In this document: positions 54,219-63,377 of the stretch, one piece after another
How the letters are laid out: the number at the start of each line of letters is the position of its first letter
Position numbering within the stretch: the first letter of the stretch is position 1
Origin: Brevinematales bacterium
GTDB taxonomy: Bacteria > Spirochaetota > Brevinematia > Brevinematales > Thermospiraceae
Reading direction: 5' to 3'
Assembly (NCBI GenBank): GCA_026417555.1
Contig: JAOADA010000001.1
Span: forward strand, 399,245 to 463,244
Length of the DNA stretch: 64,000 nucleotides
Position numbers and translations under genes: made by a program
Notes under the pieces: generated by a model
Databases searched by the model: none
The model's input: only the letters and a program-made list of their open reading frames with translations
Told to the model about the DNA's origin: nothing

Positions 54219-54998
54219 ATGAAACGGAAAATGATTGTTATTAACCACGATCTTTGTGATGGATGCGGACTCTGCATTCCTCAATGTCCAGAAGGAGCAC
54301 TTCAAATCATCGACGGCAAAGCAAGACTCGTGTCTGAGTTTTATTGTGATGGACTTGGTGCCTGTGTTGGGAGGTGTCCAAAAAACGCTTTGCGTATTGA
54401 AGAACGAGAAGCCCAACCCTATGATGAGGAAAAAACAATAGAAAATATCCTTTCACAAGGAAGAAATGTCATTGACGCTCATCTTAACCACCTTGTTTCT
54501 CACAATCAATGGAAAGACTATGAAATTGCTACTCACATTCTCTCAGAGAAAAAAATTCCATTTACTCCCATTGAACCTTCACCAAAAAAGTTTCCATCAA
54601 TATCTGGAGAAAATGAGGCCTTCACCCTCACCAATTGGCCTATTCAGCTTCATTTAGTCAATACTGATAATGAAATATGGTACCAATCTCATATTCTTTT
54701 TGCTGCTGATTGTACAGCCGTGAGTCTTCCTACATTTCACACCTACGCCAGAGAGAAGAAACTCCTTATTGCCTGTCCCAAACTCGATATTCACCAAGAG
54801 GTCTATAGAGAAAAACTCATTACCCTCTTCAAAAAAGGTGCGCCTGTCTCTTTTACTCTTATGATTATGGAAGTTCCATGTTGTCGAGGCCTTGCCATTC
54901 TTGCTCAAAAAGCTCGAGACATCAGCGGGAATAATATTCCTATTCGTGTCATCACCGTAGGTATTGAAGGTTCAATTGTAAAAGAAGAAGAAATCTAA
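54219..54998 (+). CDS. frdX: FrdX-like ferredoxin protein with partial second cluster
   Basis: This is a 259-residue protein. An N-terminal ferredoxin domain has CDGCGLCIPQC and, second, CDGLGACVGRC. The second motif lacks one cysteine, as I recall is usual for this family (C-x5-C-x3-C). The C-terminal part has the CPKL and VPCCRG segments, the latter resembling a cluster-binding loop. FrdX is thought to feed electrons to hybrid-cluster protein. AAGGAG lies 7 bases before the ATG; an upstream extension to 54072 runs through the operator. Confidence 0.88.
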   Translation: MKRKMIVINHDLCDGCGLCIPQCPEGALQIIDGKARLVSEFYCDGLGACVGRCPKNALRIEEREAQPYDEEKTIENILSQGRNVIDAHLNHLVSHNQWKDYEIATHILSEKKIPFTPIEPSPKKFPSISGENEAFTLTNWPIQLHLVNTDNEIWYQSHILFAADCTAVSLPTFHTYAREKKLLIACPKLDIHQEVYREKLITLFKKGAPVSFTLMIMEVPCCRGLAILAQKARDISGNNIPIRVITVGIEGSIVKEEEI

Positions 54999-55026
54999 TG
55001 CAAAAAAGAAACAAAGGAGGAAAATC

Positions 55027-56655
55027 ATGGAGAAGTCTATGTTTTGTTTCCAATGTCAAGAGACTGCTGGTGGAGTTGGTTGTACACTCAAGGGAGTATG
55101 TGGAAAAGACGGGAAAACTGCTCGCCTCCAGGATGCTCTTGTGTATGCCTTGCGAAAACTTGCCGCTACTCATCAGGCTCTCCGCCACCAGGGGAAAAAG
55201 GATCCTCATGTGCCACATATTGTCTATGAAGGATTGTTTACTACGATTACCAATGCCAATTTTCATCCTGAAGATCTCGTCTCTCGGATTATGCACATAG
55301 TTACGTATACACAAAAATTGCAGAAAGACTATTGTCTTTCGGTACCTTCTTTTGCGAAAGTATCTTCTTTTTCAGAGAATGATATTGCTTCCCTCGAAGA
55401 ATATGGTTCACTCCTTCAAGAAAAAGATGAAAATATCCGGTCTCTTCGAGAACTTATCACGTATGGTCTAAAAGGTATAGCTGCTTATGCTTATCATGCC
55501 CACCATCTGGGCTTTGAAGATGATGGTCTTGCAGAGTTTGTCGAAAAAGCTCTTGTAACCTCAAGAGAAGAAACAGAGGTTTCCAAACTCCTCTCCCTTG
55601 TCATGGAAACCGGTCAACATGGGGTAAAAGTGATGGAACTCCTGGATAGAGCCAATACCACCACTTTTGGTCACCCAGAACCCACCCATGTCTCCCTTGT
55701 TCCTCGTTCCAAACCAGGAATTCTTGTCAGCGGTCATGACCTCAAAGATCTACTTGAACTGTTAGAACAAACACAGGGATGCGGGATTGATGTATATACC
55801 CACAGTGAGATGCTTCCGGCACACTATTATCCCATATTTAAAAAGTACCCCCATTTCGTTGGGCATTATGGAAATGCGTGGTGGAAACAAACAGAGGAGT
55901 TTGAGGCCTTTCATGGACCTATTCTTTTTACCACAAACTGTCTTGTTCCTCCAAAAGAAAGTTACAAAGATCGTATCTATACCACAGGACCAGTAAGCTT
56001 TCCTGGTACAAAACATATTCCTCAAAATGTTGAGGGAAAAAAAGATTTTTCCCCTCTCATTGAACACGCTAAAATGTGTCCCCCACCTTCTCCTCTTGAA
56101 AAAGGTGAAATTATCGGAGGTTTTGCTCATAATACTCTTCAATCTCTCGCAGATACTCTCATAAAGGCTATCCAGCAAGGTTATGTGAAAAAATTTGTTG
56201 TTATGGCAGGATGTGATGGACGAATGTCATCTCGGGAATACTATAGTGATTTTGCACGAAAGCTTCCATCTGATACTCTGATTCTCACCGCAGGTTGCGC
56301 AAAATACCGCTACAACAAACTTTTCCTCGGCGATATCCATGGTATACCAAGGGTACTTGATGCAGGGCAGTGCAATGATTCCTATTCTCTTGTTAAAACG
56401 GCACTTTACCTCAAGAATATTCTCAACAAGGAAAGTATAAATGACCTCCCTATTCTCTATAATATTGCGTGGTACGAACAAAAGGCTGTAATTGTTTTGC
56501 TTTCTCTCCTTTCCTTGGGAGTGAAGAATATTCACTTAGGGCCTACTTTGCCAGCTTTCCTTTCACCCATGGTAAGAGATATACTTATGAAAGAATTTGG
56601 CCTCACCGAGGCTACCACAGTGAATGAAGATCTCATTTCTTGGGAACTCCTTTAA
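55027..56655 (+). CDS. hcp: Hybrid-cluster protein (hydroxylamine/NO reductase)
   Basis: This is a 542-residue prismane protein. The N-terminal 4Fe-4S cysteines are C7, C10, C19 and C25 (C-x2-C-x8-C-x5-C), the class I pattern of anaerobes. The C-terminal half carries the hybrid 4Fe-2S-2O ligand segments (GHDL, TNCLVPP, TAGCAKY and DAGQCND). Known activities are hydroxylamine and nitric oxide reduction; the protein protects against nitrosative stress. It is cotranscribed with frdX (28-bp gap with AGGAGG), and a strong terminator follows. Confidence 0.96.
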   Translation: MEKSMFCFQCQETAGGVGCTLKGVCGKDGKTARLQDALVYALRKLAATHQALRHQGKKDPHVPHIVYEGLFTTITNANFHPEDLVSRIMHIVTYTQKLQKDYCLSVPSFAKVSSFSENDIASLEEYGSLLQEKDENIRSLRELITYGLKGIAAYAYHAHHLGFEDDGLAEFVEKALVTSREETEVSKLLSLVMETGQHGVKVMELLDRANTTTFGHPEPTHVSLVPRSKPGILVSGHDLKDLLELLEQTQGCGIDVYTHSEMLPAHYYPIFKKYPHFVGHYGNAWWKQTEEFEAFHGPILFTTNCLVPPKESYKDRIYTTGPVSFPGTKHIPQNVEGKKDFSPLIEHAKMCPPPSPLEKGEIIGGFAHNTLQSLADTLIKAIQQGYVKKFVVMAGCDGRMSSREYYSDFARKLPSDTLILTAGCAKYRYNKLFLGDIHGIPRVLDAGQCNDSYSLVKTALYLKNILNKESINDLPILYNIAWYEQKAVIVLLSLLSLGVKNIHLGPTLPAFLSPMVRDILMKEFGLTEATTVNEDLISWELL

Positions 56656-56702
56656 CAAATCTCTACGCTTAATGATAAACACCTTCCTTTATCAAGACCC
56701 AA

Positions 56703-56735
56703 AAAGCCCCTCTGTTTTTCAAGCAGAGGGGCTTT
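56703..56735 (+). terminator. Intrinsic terminator after hcp
   Basis: A perfect 12-bp stem (arms 56703-56714 and 56724-56735, with CCCCTCTG/CAGAGGGG at its core) and a 9-base loop are followed by a CT-rich tail. It lies between the convergent hcp and amylase genes, 48 bases after the hcp stop. Confidence 0.75.
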
Positions 56736-56762
56736 CTCTTCGTAGTAAAGAGGAACCAGAGG

Positions 56763-58883
56763 CTAGAAGGTCACAGCAACAGAGACATTGTCAACATATG
56801 AATACTCTGAACTATCACTCATTTTGGTACGAAACCGAAGTTTAAAGTTTGCATTTCTGTATTGGGTCACATCATAAGAAACATTTGCCAAAGAAAGTGT
56901 GCCCGTAAAGGAAGCCACTTGAACCCATGCAGAACCATTGTAGACATCTATCGCAAGATATTCTCCACTATCAAGTCCCGTTACCTGACGCTTAAAGGCA
57001 AGAGTAACCGTTTTGGCATTGGTCACCTTAGAGAGTGACCATTTGAGAGTAAGAATTGATTCCGTAGTACATCCATACGCTCGTGCCATATAATTATAGT
57101 TATGCCATTTCCCTGTTCCTGTGTACCCACTAACCACCCAATTCTGGGTAATGACATCCATTGTATCATAGAAATTTCCATTGAACGTAGGTGTAATACT
57201 CATCGTTTGTCCACCTGTTCCGACATAATTCGCTCCATCTGACCAGGTTGTATCATTGATGAGAACTTTATATTCAAAAGTAGTCCCGGTAGGAATTTGG
57301 GTAGTACTCCATGTCCATACATTCCCCGTTGTCCACGTCATGGCTATCCCTTTATCCCATGAGAGAGGGGCTATATTTCCTCGGATATACATCGTATTGC
57401 CATACCCTACATCATAGGTAGCTTTTACGATAGTTGTAGCTGTCGTGTTGGTGGTAGTATTGGTATTGGTTGTCGTTCCAGAACTCCCATTGGTAGAGAT
57501 ACTATACACAGCATACCCCCTCGGAGGGGCAGAGACAGTCACTACCCCTGCACTGCTACACGTCACATTCGCTGGTTGGTAGTTTTGGCCACTTACCGTT
57601 GAGGACCACGCATAGGCCACAAGTGTCTGACCATAAAGATATGTATTGGCTGTGGTTACTTGAGCACTTTTCCACGATGTGGAGTCATTGATGGCCACAA
57701 TATAGCCCGGCGTTGAAGAAGAGGTTCCTTTACTTCCATAAATAATGAGATCTCCATCGTTACTCTTTAGGATCTCAATAGTGGGCGAACCTCCACCTAG
57801 CTTCTCTCTCACCCACACCAGCTTTTTAATACCGTTTCCCGTACTTGTTCCCGCTCCACCACCAGTAGCCAATCCATAGTTATAATAGTCTTTCCACCAA
57901 ATACACGGATACCCTTGATAAGTCAAGATAAAAGCATATGCCATCATCTTATCACTTACAATTTCATCTGTATCGTGGTTTCCTACAAAGGTAACCGCTC
58001 TGAGAGGGTTTCTTGCAGCATAACTCATACTTGTATTGAACACATTAGGAAGATATCCCCCACCCGAGGTATTGTTACAAATGTCCCTCAAGGTATAATA
58101 CAGAGCAAAATCAAAAACTGAGGTCCCCGACGCACTCACCCAACTATCAAGCACACTTACGCTTCCATCCCAACACTCCCCAACACTAAATGTAGGACTC
58201 GTCGCAGAATTCAGCTGCTGGACCACCCATCCCCCATACCCTTTTACATAATCATATCTCCAACTATCAAATCCCGCATTCGCACTATCTTTGAGCCAGT
58301 TCATCCAACTCTTGAGATCATCCATCACAAAGGTTTGGTTATGACAGACATCAGGAAAACCAGCAAATGTACCTTCATCACCCGAATGAAGATTATTGGG
58401 ATGAAAGGCACTGTATTGCCACGCAGCCTTGCCACTCGCCACATTTCGAAAATCTGTCCACGTGTTTCCCCCCGTATAAGGATTATACTCACTGGCTCCA
58501 CCAGAACGGTGGTTAGGTACAATATCTGCCATACAAGAAATACCATAGCCTTTAAAGGTAGCAATGGCTGCCTTGAGTTCTGCCTGAGAACCAAACCGAG
58601 TTTCTGTTGTCCCATCTTGATAATATTGGCCTAAATCATAATAATCATGTGGATCATATCCCATAGAAGTAGCCCCTGTCTGTCCTTTCGATGCTGGCGG
58701 AAACCATATACGATTTATTCCATACCCCCCCTCCATATAACGGAGTTCATAAGCCTTACTCTTCATGGTATCCCACCATGTTCCTCCCGCTGGTACATCC
58801 CAATAAAATCCTTGCATCATCACACCACCAAAAAAAGAACTCCCTAAAAGTATCCATCCTAACACAATGAACCACTTTTTCAT
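56763..58883 (-). CDS. Secreted GH13 alpha-amylase with starch-binding modules
   Basis: This is a 706-residue secreted enzyme that hydrolyses starch. After a signal peptide (to about 19), the GH13 barrel shows region I DIVPNH, region II GFDSWRYDYVKG (nucleophile Asp), region III GECWD (acid/base Glu) and region IV FVGNHDTD. A Thr/Asn linker (about 475-490) leads to a CBM20-like starch-binding domain with MYIRGN, LSWDKG, EYKVL and W residues. A C-terminal beta-sandwich follows. The long linker and modules suggest an extracellular or surface location. GGAGG lies 6 bases before the ATG. Confidence 0.93.
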   Translation of the reverse strand: MKKWFIVLGWILLGSSFFGGVMMQGFYWDVPAGGTWWDTMKSKAYELRYMEGGYGINRIWFPPASKGQTGATSMGYDPHDYYDLGQYYQDGTTETRFGSQAELKAAIATFKGYGISCMADIVPNHRSGGASEYNPYTGGNTWTDFRNVASGKAAWQYSAFHPNNLHSGDEGTFAGFPDVCHNQTFVMDDLKSWMNWLKDSANAGFDSWRYDYVKGYGGWVVQQLNSATSPTFSVGECWDGSVSVLDSWVSASGTSVFDFALYYTLRDICNNTSGGGYLPNVFNTSMSYAARNPLRAVTFVGNHDTDEIVSDKMMAYAFILTYQGYPCIWWKDYYNYGLATGGGAGTSTGNGIKKLVWVREKLGGGSPTIEILKSNDGDLIIYGSKGTSSSTPGYIVAINDSTSWKSAQVTTANTYLYGQTLVAYAWSSTVSGQNYQPANVTCSSAGVVTVSAPPRGYAVYSISTNGSSGTTTNTNTTTNTTATTIVKATYDVGYGNTMYIRGNIAPLSWDKGIAMTWTTGNVWTWSTTQIPTGTTFEYKVLINDTTWSDGANYVGTGGQTMSITPTFNGNFYDTMDVITQNWVVSGYTGTGKWHNYNYMARAYGCTTESILTLKWSLSKVTNAKTVTLAFKRQVTGLDSGEYLAIDVYNGSAWVQVASFTGTLSLANVSYDVTQYRNANFKLRFRTKMSDSSEYSYVDNVSVAVTF

Positions 58884-58951
58884 ACATTACCTCCTTTTGC
58901 AATGTTATGAATAAAGATGGCAAATTCTATGCCAAATTAAAGAAGAAAGAT

Positions 58952-59043
58952 ATTTCCTTATTTAGAAAGGAAATAAAAAATGAGCACAAAATCCATGAGA
59001 AATAAAACGCACAATAAAAAAGCATTTTGCCTATGCAAAAAGC
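58952..59043. repeat. Two inverted repeats upstream of the amylase gene
   Basis: One repeat is ATTTCCTT...AAGGAAAT (58952-58974). The other is GCATTTTGC-CTAT-GCAAAAAGC (59022-59043), with one mismatch. They lie in the 248-bp space before the amylase start that is otherwise A/T-rich. Either could be an operator for sugar control or part of transcript structure; no known box is matched with confidence. Confidence 0.4.
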
Positions 59044-59131
59044 ATGAAAATGAAATATGTTTTCTTTTTGTTTCAGGTGTTTCTCACGGTGTCTTCTCCC
59101 TCATCTCTTCGAATACATTCTTCAAATAAAA

Positions 59132-59156
59132 AAGGCTGTCTTCGAGAGACAGCCTT
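59132..59156 (-). terminator. Intrinsic terminator after the FecR-like gene
   Basis: A 10-bp stem (arms 59132-59141 and 59147-59156, with AGGCTGTC/GACAGCCT at its core) has a 5-base loop. Leftward it is followed by TTTTATTT. It lies 19 bases after the stop of the FecR-like gene. Confidence 0.8.
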
Positions 59157-59174
59157 GTGATTGTACAAGATTTT

Positions 59175-59966
59175 CTACTTCACTTTCGTTTTAATCTTAT
59201 TGACTGTTTCTTCTGTCTCATCTTCGCCGTTAGAAGTGTTCTCCTCATCATACTGCCTGAGTTCATCGAGGACACGTTCCGCATTCTTGATGGCCATAAT
59301 ACGAGACAACGTTTCTCGTTGAGATTGGGAAAGGGCTTCTTTGAGGGCTGCGAGGTTGTTCTTGCTTCGTTGTATCATCTCTTCTAATGCTTTATTCTCA
59401 GCCATGGTCATGGTGAGTTCTTGGTTCGCTTTCACCTGTACTGTGAGCAGATTTTTTACCTCAGGATCATTTTCCACCTGGGGAGGTAATTTTACCTGGC
59501 GAGTTAATGTGACCGTCCCTTCAACGACCGTACATTTGGAAGCCTTTCCCTCCTCATAGTCAATCACAAACCGTGTCCCTCGGACAGCCGCAACGGCAAC
59601 ATCATTCTCCACCTGAACTACTTCACCCTGCTTGAGCTTTGTAAAAACATTGAGATAAACTTTCCCTTTTTTCACGGCCACAGTTTCTTTTGTACCCAAA
59701 CTCTTGAGTTGGATAAGGGTATTTTGCAAAATCTGGAGACTTCGTTTATTTTGATACATTATCATCACTGAAGACTCTTGTCCTGTTCGAATCCAGGCAT
59801 TTTGTGAGAGTTTCATTCCTACCTCAATAGGTTTCCATATCTTCCCATCGGAAGAATATTCTACTTTTCCTACATAGGTATCCACCTCATACACTGGCTT
59901 AGAAGCCTGCGAGGAAATAAGAACTACTGCTATACTTACCATCACATAAAGCCACCCTCGTTTCAT
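59175..59966 (-). CDS. FecR-domain secreted protein with C-terminal helix
   Basis: This is a 263-residue protein with a signal peptide (to about 24) and a FecR-type beta domain (about 30-185): IRTGQESSVMI, KGKVYLNV and AAVRGTRFVIDYEEG are typical. A charged helical tail rich in Glu, Asn and Lys follows. In spirochaetes FecR-domain proteins without sigma-factor partners are common; iron regulation is not implied here. GGAGG precedes the ATG at 59966; the longer frame to 60026 covers the promoter. Confidence 0.88.
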   Translation of the reverse strand: MKRGWLYVMVSIAVVLISSQASKPVYEVDTYVGKVEYSSDGKIWKPIEVGMKLSQNAWIRTGQESSVMIMYQNKRSLQILQNTLIQLKSLGTKETVAVKKGKVYLNVFTKLKQGEVVQVENDVAVAAVRGTRFVIDYEEGKASKCTVVEGTVTLTRQVKLPPQVENDPEVKNLLTVQVKANQELTMTMAENKALEEMIQRSKNNLAALKEALSQSQRETLSRIMAIKNAERVLDELRQYDEENTSNGEDETEETVNKIKTKVK

Positions 59967-59997
59967 GGTTTCCTCCTTTGTTTTGTCTTTCCTGTAT

Positions 59998-60026
59998 ACT
60001 ATACCCCCAAAAAGAAAAAAATTCAA
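59998..60026 (-). promoter_or_regulatory. Predicted promoter of the FecR-like gene
   Basis: Leftward TTGAAT (60021-60026), a 17-base spacer and TATAGT (59998-60003) lie 32 bases before the ATG at 59966. Matches are four and five of six. Confidence 0.5.
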
Positions 60027-60097
60027 GAAAAACGTTTTTGATGCAACTTTTTTTTCCCTTTTCTCCTTATTTTACTAAAGACTTTTAAGGAGCTGCT

Positions 60098-61333
60098 ATG
60101 AAAAGATTTTTTTGGTTCGGGTTTGTTTTTTCCTATGCTTTTTCAGCCACATCTCTTCAGGATCTTCTCACTCTTCTTTCCACAAACAATTCATCCCTTA
60201 GGGAACTCAGAAGTGAACAAAGGATGGCCTATTTTCAGTATGAGGCTTCTCTGGCGTCATTATGGCAACCCTCTGTTCGTCTTGCAAGCGAGCTGAGCGT
60301 GAGTGAGGGGTCTGAGCCTTCTCCTCATGCCTCACTCACCCTTTCGAAATCCTTTAACCTCGGAGGAAAAGAATGGTTCACACTCAAGCAAATAATCCTC
60401 CAAAAAGATCTCCTCAAGAAAAAAGAAACCTCCTTGATATGCTCCCTGAAAAAAGATCTTATCTCTGCCTACTTTACCTCCCTGTGTCTGGAATCTGAAG
60501 TCGAAGCCTCTCAAAAAAACTATGAACTTGCTTTAAAGAAAGCGGAATACGCTAACCTCCAGTATAGTTTAGGGAAAATTTCTCTCAGCTCCTTTCAAGA
60601 ACAACAAAACAAAGTTCAAGAGGCCTATTTGGCTTGGCAGCAAAAAAAGCAATCCCTTCAAGAAAACCTTTCCACCATCTCTTCTCTTGTTGCACAGGAT
60701 ATATCCTTGCTCTCCCCTTCGGAAGAGGAACTTTCCAACTTTATCAAGGCTCTTCGCTTTTCGACTAACACTCCACTCTTTGAAAGAGACACCTCTTATC
60801 TTTCTCTTCTCTATACTCTCTCAAATGCTTCTCTTACCACTCTTGTAGAAAATGCCACCTCTTCTCCAGATATTAGCCTTGGTGCTGGCTACCAAGTAGG
60901 CATGGGGAAAGAAGGTCTTCAAGGAAGATGGACAGCAACTCTTTCTCTTTCCCTTGACCCCTTCTCGTGGCTTCCTGGGAGTGCATCTTTCTTTACTCGC
61001 CAAAAAAACAAAGAAAATATCTCCAACATTTTCCTTCAGATAGAAGAACAACGTTATTCTCTCCAACGTAATCTTCGCCTTCTTCACCTGAAGGAGGCTA
61101 CTGCCCTTGACAATCTCAGTGTTGCTCAACTCTCACTTGAGAGTGCTTCCCGTCAACTTCTCAAAGCCCAAGAGGAATATAATCTTGGTCAGATATCAGC
61201 TCTCGACCTTCTTGCCACAGAGGCTTCTTATCTCTCAGCCAAGGCCTCTACCCTCTCTGCCCTTGTTACCCTTCTCACCATTCGGTGTGAACTTGCTTTC
61301 TGGTATGATACCAATTGGCAAAATCTTCAATAA
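60098..61333 (+). CDS. TolC-family outer-membrane efflux protein
   Basis: This is a 411-residue outer-membrane channel of tripartite pumps. It has a signal peptide (to about 18) and two OEP repeats. Long helical segments with YANLQYSLGKISLSSFQ and EEYNLGQISALDLL mark the repeat units. The family usually has about 450 residues, so it is slightly short. AAGGAG precedes the ATG. It heads an operon with MacA-like, ATPase and permease genes, with gaps of 9-13 bp. Confidence 0.9.
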   Translation: MKRFFWFGFVFSYAFSATSLQDLLTLLSTNNSSLRELRSEQRMAYFQYEASLASLWQPSVRLASELSVSEGSEPSPHASLTLSKSFNLGGKEWFTLKQIILQKDLLKKKETSLICSLKKDLISAYFTSLCLESEVEASQKNYELALKKAEYANLQYSLGKISLSSFQEQQNKVQEAYLAWQQKKQSLQENLSTISSLVAQDISLLSPSEEELSNFIKALRFSTNTPLFERDTSYLSLLYTLSNASLTTLVENATSSPDISLGAGYQVGMGKEGLQGRWTATLSLSLDPFSWLPGSASFFTRQKNKENISNIFLQIEEQRYSLQRNLRLLHLKEATALDNLSVAQLSLESASRQLLKAQEEYNLGQISALDLLATEASYLSAKASTLSALVTLLTIRCELAFWYDTNWQNLQ

Positions 61334-61342
61334 GGAGAATAT

Positions 61343-62644
61343 ATGAAACGATGGCTTTTTCTCGTACTCTCTCTTCTCTTCCTCGGAGGAGGAATGGTAT
61401 GGTGGTTTGGGAAAAAAACCTCCTCTCCCTTGTATGGTATCTCTACCATTGAAAGAGGAACCATCTCCCAAAGCATAAGTGCTACAGGAAACCTGGAATA
61501 TTCCCTGAAACACTATGTGTATGCCAAGGTCACAGGTATAGTCAATAGAGTGTACGTCTCTTCAGGAGAAAAGGTAAAAACTGGTGCACTGCTTGCCACC
61601 ATTGATGACTCGGATCTTCGCCTTACCTATGAAAAGAAGAAACAAAACCTTGTTCAGGTCTCAAATACCTTGATAAGCGCCAAACAGACCTATGACTATA
61701 CTAGAAACCTGTACGAAAAACAGTTCGCCGCTTCTTCTGAATTGGAAAACGCCCGACTCAATTACGAGAATGCTCTTGCCACGTATCACATCTCCCTTCT
61801 TGAGGTAAAGGAAGCCCAACAACAACTTGCCTATTGTAAGCTAACAAGTCCTGTTGATGGTATTATTGCCATCAATAACCTCAAAACAGGCACGAACCTC
61901 ACGATGGCTCCTTTTTTGGCTTTTGTCATTGCAAGTCGTCCTACGGTCATGCAGATCCAAGCACTTGTAAGTGAAGGAGATATTTCCCTTGTCAAAAAAG
62001 GACAAAGCGTTCGTTTCACTGTTTCTGCCTTTCAGGATACCTTTCAAGGATGGGTAGAAGACATTTGGTATCAACCCCAAACCTCCCAGGATGTGGTGTA
62101 TTATCCTGTTTTGATTCGTGTGGATAATTCTTCTCAAAAACTTCTCCCAGGAATGTCCGCTTCTCTCGAGATTGTTGTTGCAGAAAAAAAGAATGTCCTC
62201 CGTGTTCCCTCTCGGGCTCTCCGCCTCCAACCAAATTCTCAGATGCTTGCTACTCTCACCAACCAGAAAAAAGAGGGAGATTTCACTTTTTCTCCCACAA
62301 ATAGGCAAAGAAAAAGAGAGCCTCTCACCTCCCCCCAGAGACAAGAAAATACAAGCCTCCTTTGGCTCATCAATACAAATACAGGAGAAATCTTGCCAGT
62401 GCGGGTAAAAACAGGACTCTCCGACGGACAATACACGGAGATTCTCCCTCTTCAAGAAAAAGACAATCTTGAAGGGAAAACCATCATTGTCTCTCTTTCT
62501 CCGACCAAAAAAACCTCTTCCTCGCAGATCTCCTCCCCTTCTTCCCAAAAGATCACCACCCCACAAACTGGAACTGTTCCTCGTGGGGGTGAAATACCGG
62601 GTGGTATGCCTGGTGGCGGAAATACTCCTCCCCCTATGTTTTAA
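61343..62644 (+). CDS. MacA/HlyD-family periplasmic adaptor
   Basis: This is a 433-residue membrane-fusion protein. An N-terminal membrane anchor (about 4-22) is followed by a lipoyl half, then a coiled-coil hairpin (about 90-160) and the second lipoyl half (LTSPVDGIIAI). A beta-barrel and a membrane-proximal domain follow. The last 30 residues are an unusual Gly/Pro-rich tail (GGEIPGGMPGGGNTPPPMF). It joins the TolC-like channel to the MacB-type ABC transporter downstream. Confidence 0.92.
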   Translation: MKRWLFLVLSLLFLGGGMVWWFGKKTSSPLYGISTIERGTISQSISATGNLEYSLKHYVYAKVTGIVNRVYVSSGEKVKTGALLATIDDSDLRLTYEKKKQNLVQVSNTLISAKQTYDYTRNLYEKQFAASSELENARLNYENALATYHISLLEVKEAQQQLAYCKLTSPVDGIIAINNLKTGTNLTMAPFLAFVIASRPTVMQIQALVSEGDISLVKKGQSVRFTVSAFQDTFQGWVEDIWYQPQTSQDVVYYPVLIRVDNSSQKLLPGMSASLEIVVAEKKNVLRVPSRALRLQPNSQMLATLTNQKKEGDFTFSPTNRQRKREPLTSPQRQENTSLLWLINTNTGEILPVRVKTGLSDGQYTEILPLQEKDNLEGKTIIVSLSPTKKTSSSQISSPSSQKITTPQTGTVPRGGEIPGGMPGGGNTPPPMF

Positions 62645-62657
62645 CAAGGAGTATCGT

Positions 62658-63377
62658 ATGACAGAATTTTTCCCTTTGATTGAACTTTATCGAGTTTCTC
62701 GTACCTATGAACTTGATCACTCTTCGGAAGCAGCCATCCCTGCTCTGAAGGATGTTTCTCTCACTATTTATGAGGGAGAGTTTATTGCCCTTACAGGACC
62801 CTCTGGTTCAGGAAAAAGTACCCTCATGAATATTCTTGGTCTTCTGGATACCCCAGATAAGGGACAATACTCCTTTAGGGGCAAACCTATTCATCATATG
62901 TCATCAGACGAACTTGCTGATCTCCGTAACAAAACCATGGGCTTTGTATTTCAAAACTTCCAACTTATTCCTCGAACAACTGCTTTAGAAAATGTAGAGG
63001 TTCCCCTCTTCTACCGCCATCCCCCTCTCCCACCTCGAGAAATACGAAACAAAGCCAAAACAATGTTGGAAATGGTAGGTTTGAAGCATCGTCTCCACCA
63101 TTATCCCAACCAGATGTCTGGAGGACAACAGCAAAGAGTAGCCATAGCCAGGGCTTTAGTAGGAAACCCTTCCCTCCTTTTGGCTGATGAACCTACCGGA
63201 AATCTCGATAGCCATACAAGCAAAGAAATTATGGAACTTCTCACAGAACTGAATACACAGGGAATTACTATTGTGATGGTTACCCACGAAGAAGATATTG
63301 CCGCCTATGCCAAACGGGTTATACGGATGCGAGATGGTGAGATTATTGATGACGGTGAGAGGAGGAATTCATTATGA
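62658..63377 (+). CDS. MacB-type ABC transporter ATP-binding protein
   Basis: This is a 239-residue ATPase of the LolD/MacB group. Walker A is GPSGSGKST, the Q-loop FQNFQL, the signature MSGGQQQRV, and Walker B LLADEPTGNLD, with VTHEED as the H-loop. The start at 62658 has AAGGAG 7 bases upstream; a longer frame to 62469 runs over the MacA end. Unlike E. coli MacB, the ATPase and permease are separate proteins. The stop overlaps the permease start (ATGA). Confidence 0.94.
   Translation: MTEFFPLIELYRVSRTYELDHSSEAAIPALKDVSLTIYEGEFIALTGPSGSGKSTLMNILGLLDTPDKGQYSFRGKPIHHMSSDELADLRNKTMGFVFQNFQLIPRTTALENVEVPLFYRHPPLPPREIRNKAKTMLEMVGLKHRLHHYPNQMSGGQQQRVAIARALVGNPSLLLADEPTGNLDSHTSKEIMELLTELNTQGITIVMVTHEEDIAAYAKRVIRMRDGEIIDDGERRNSL

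Noticed and set aside
54129-54416. N-terminal extension of the HcpR-like regulator
   Set aside because: It would cover the operator and the frdX coding region. The GTG at 54128 with AGGAGG gives a normal Crp/Fnr length.
58884-59174. Hidden small gene or RNA in the amylase upstream gap
   Set aside because: No open frame with a ribosome-binding site was seen, and the structured parts are explained by the terminator and inverted repeats.
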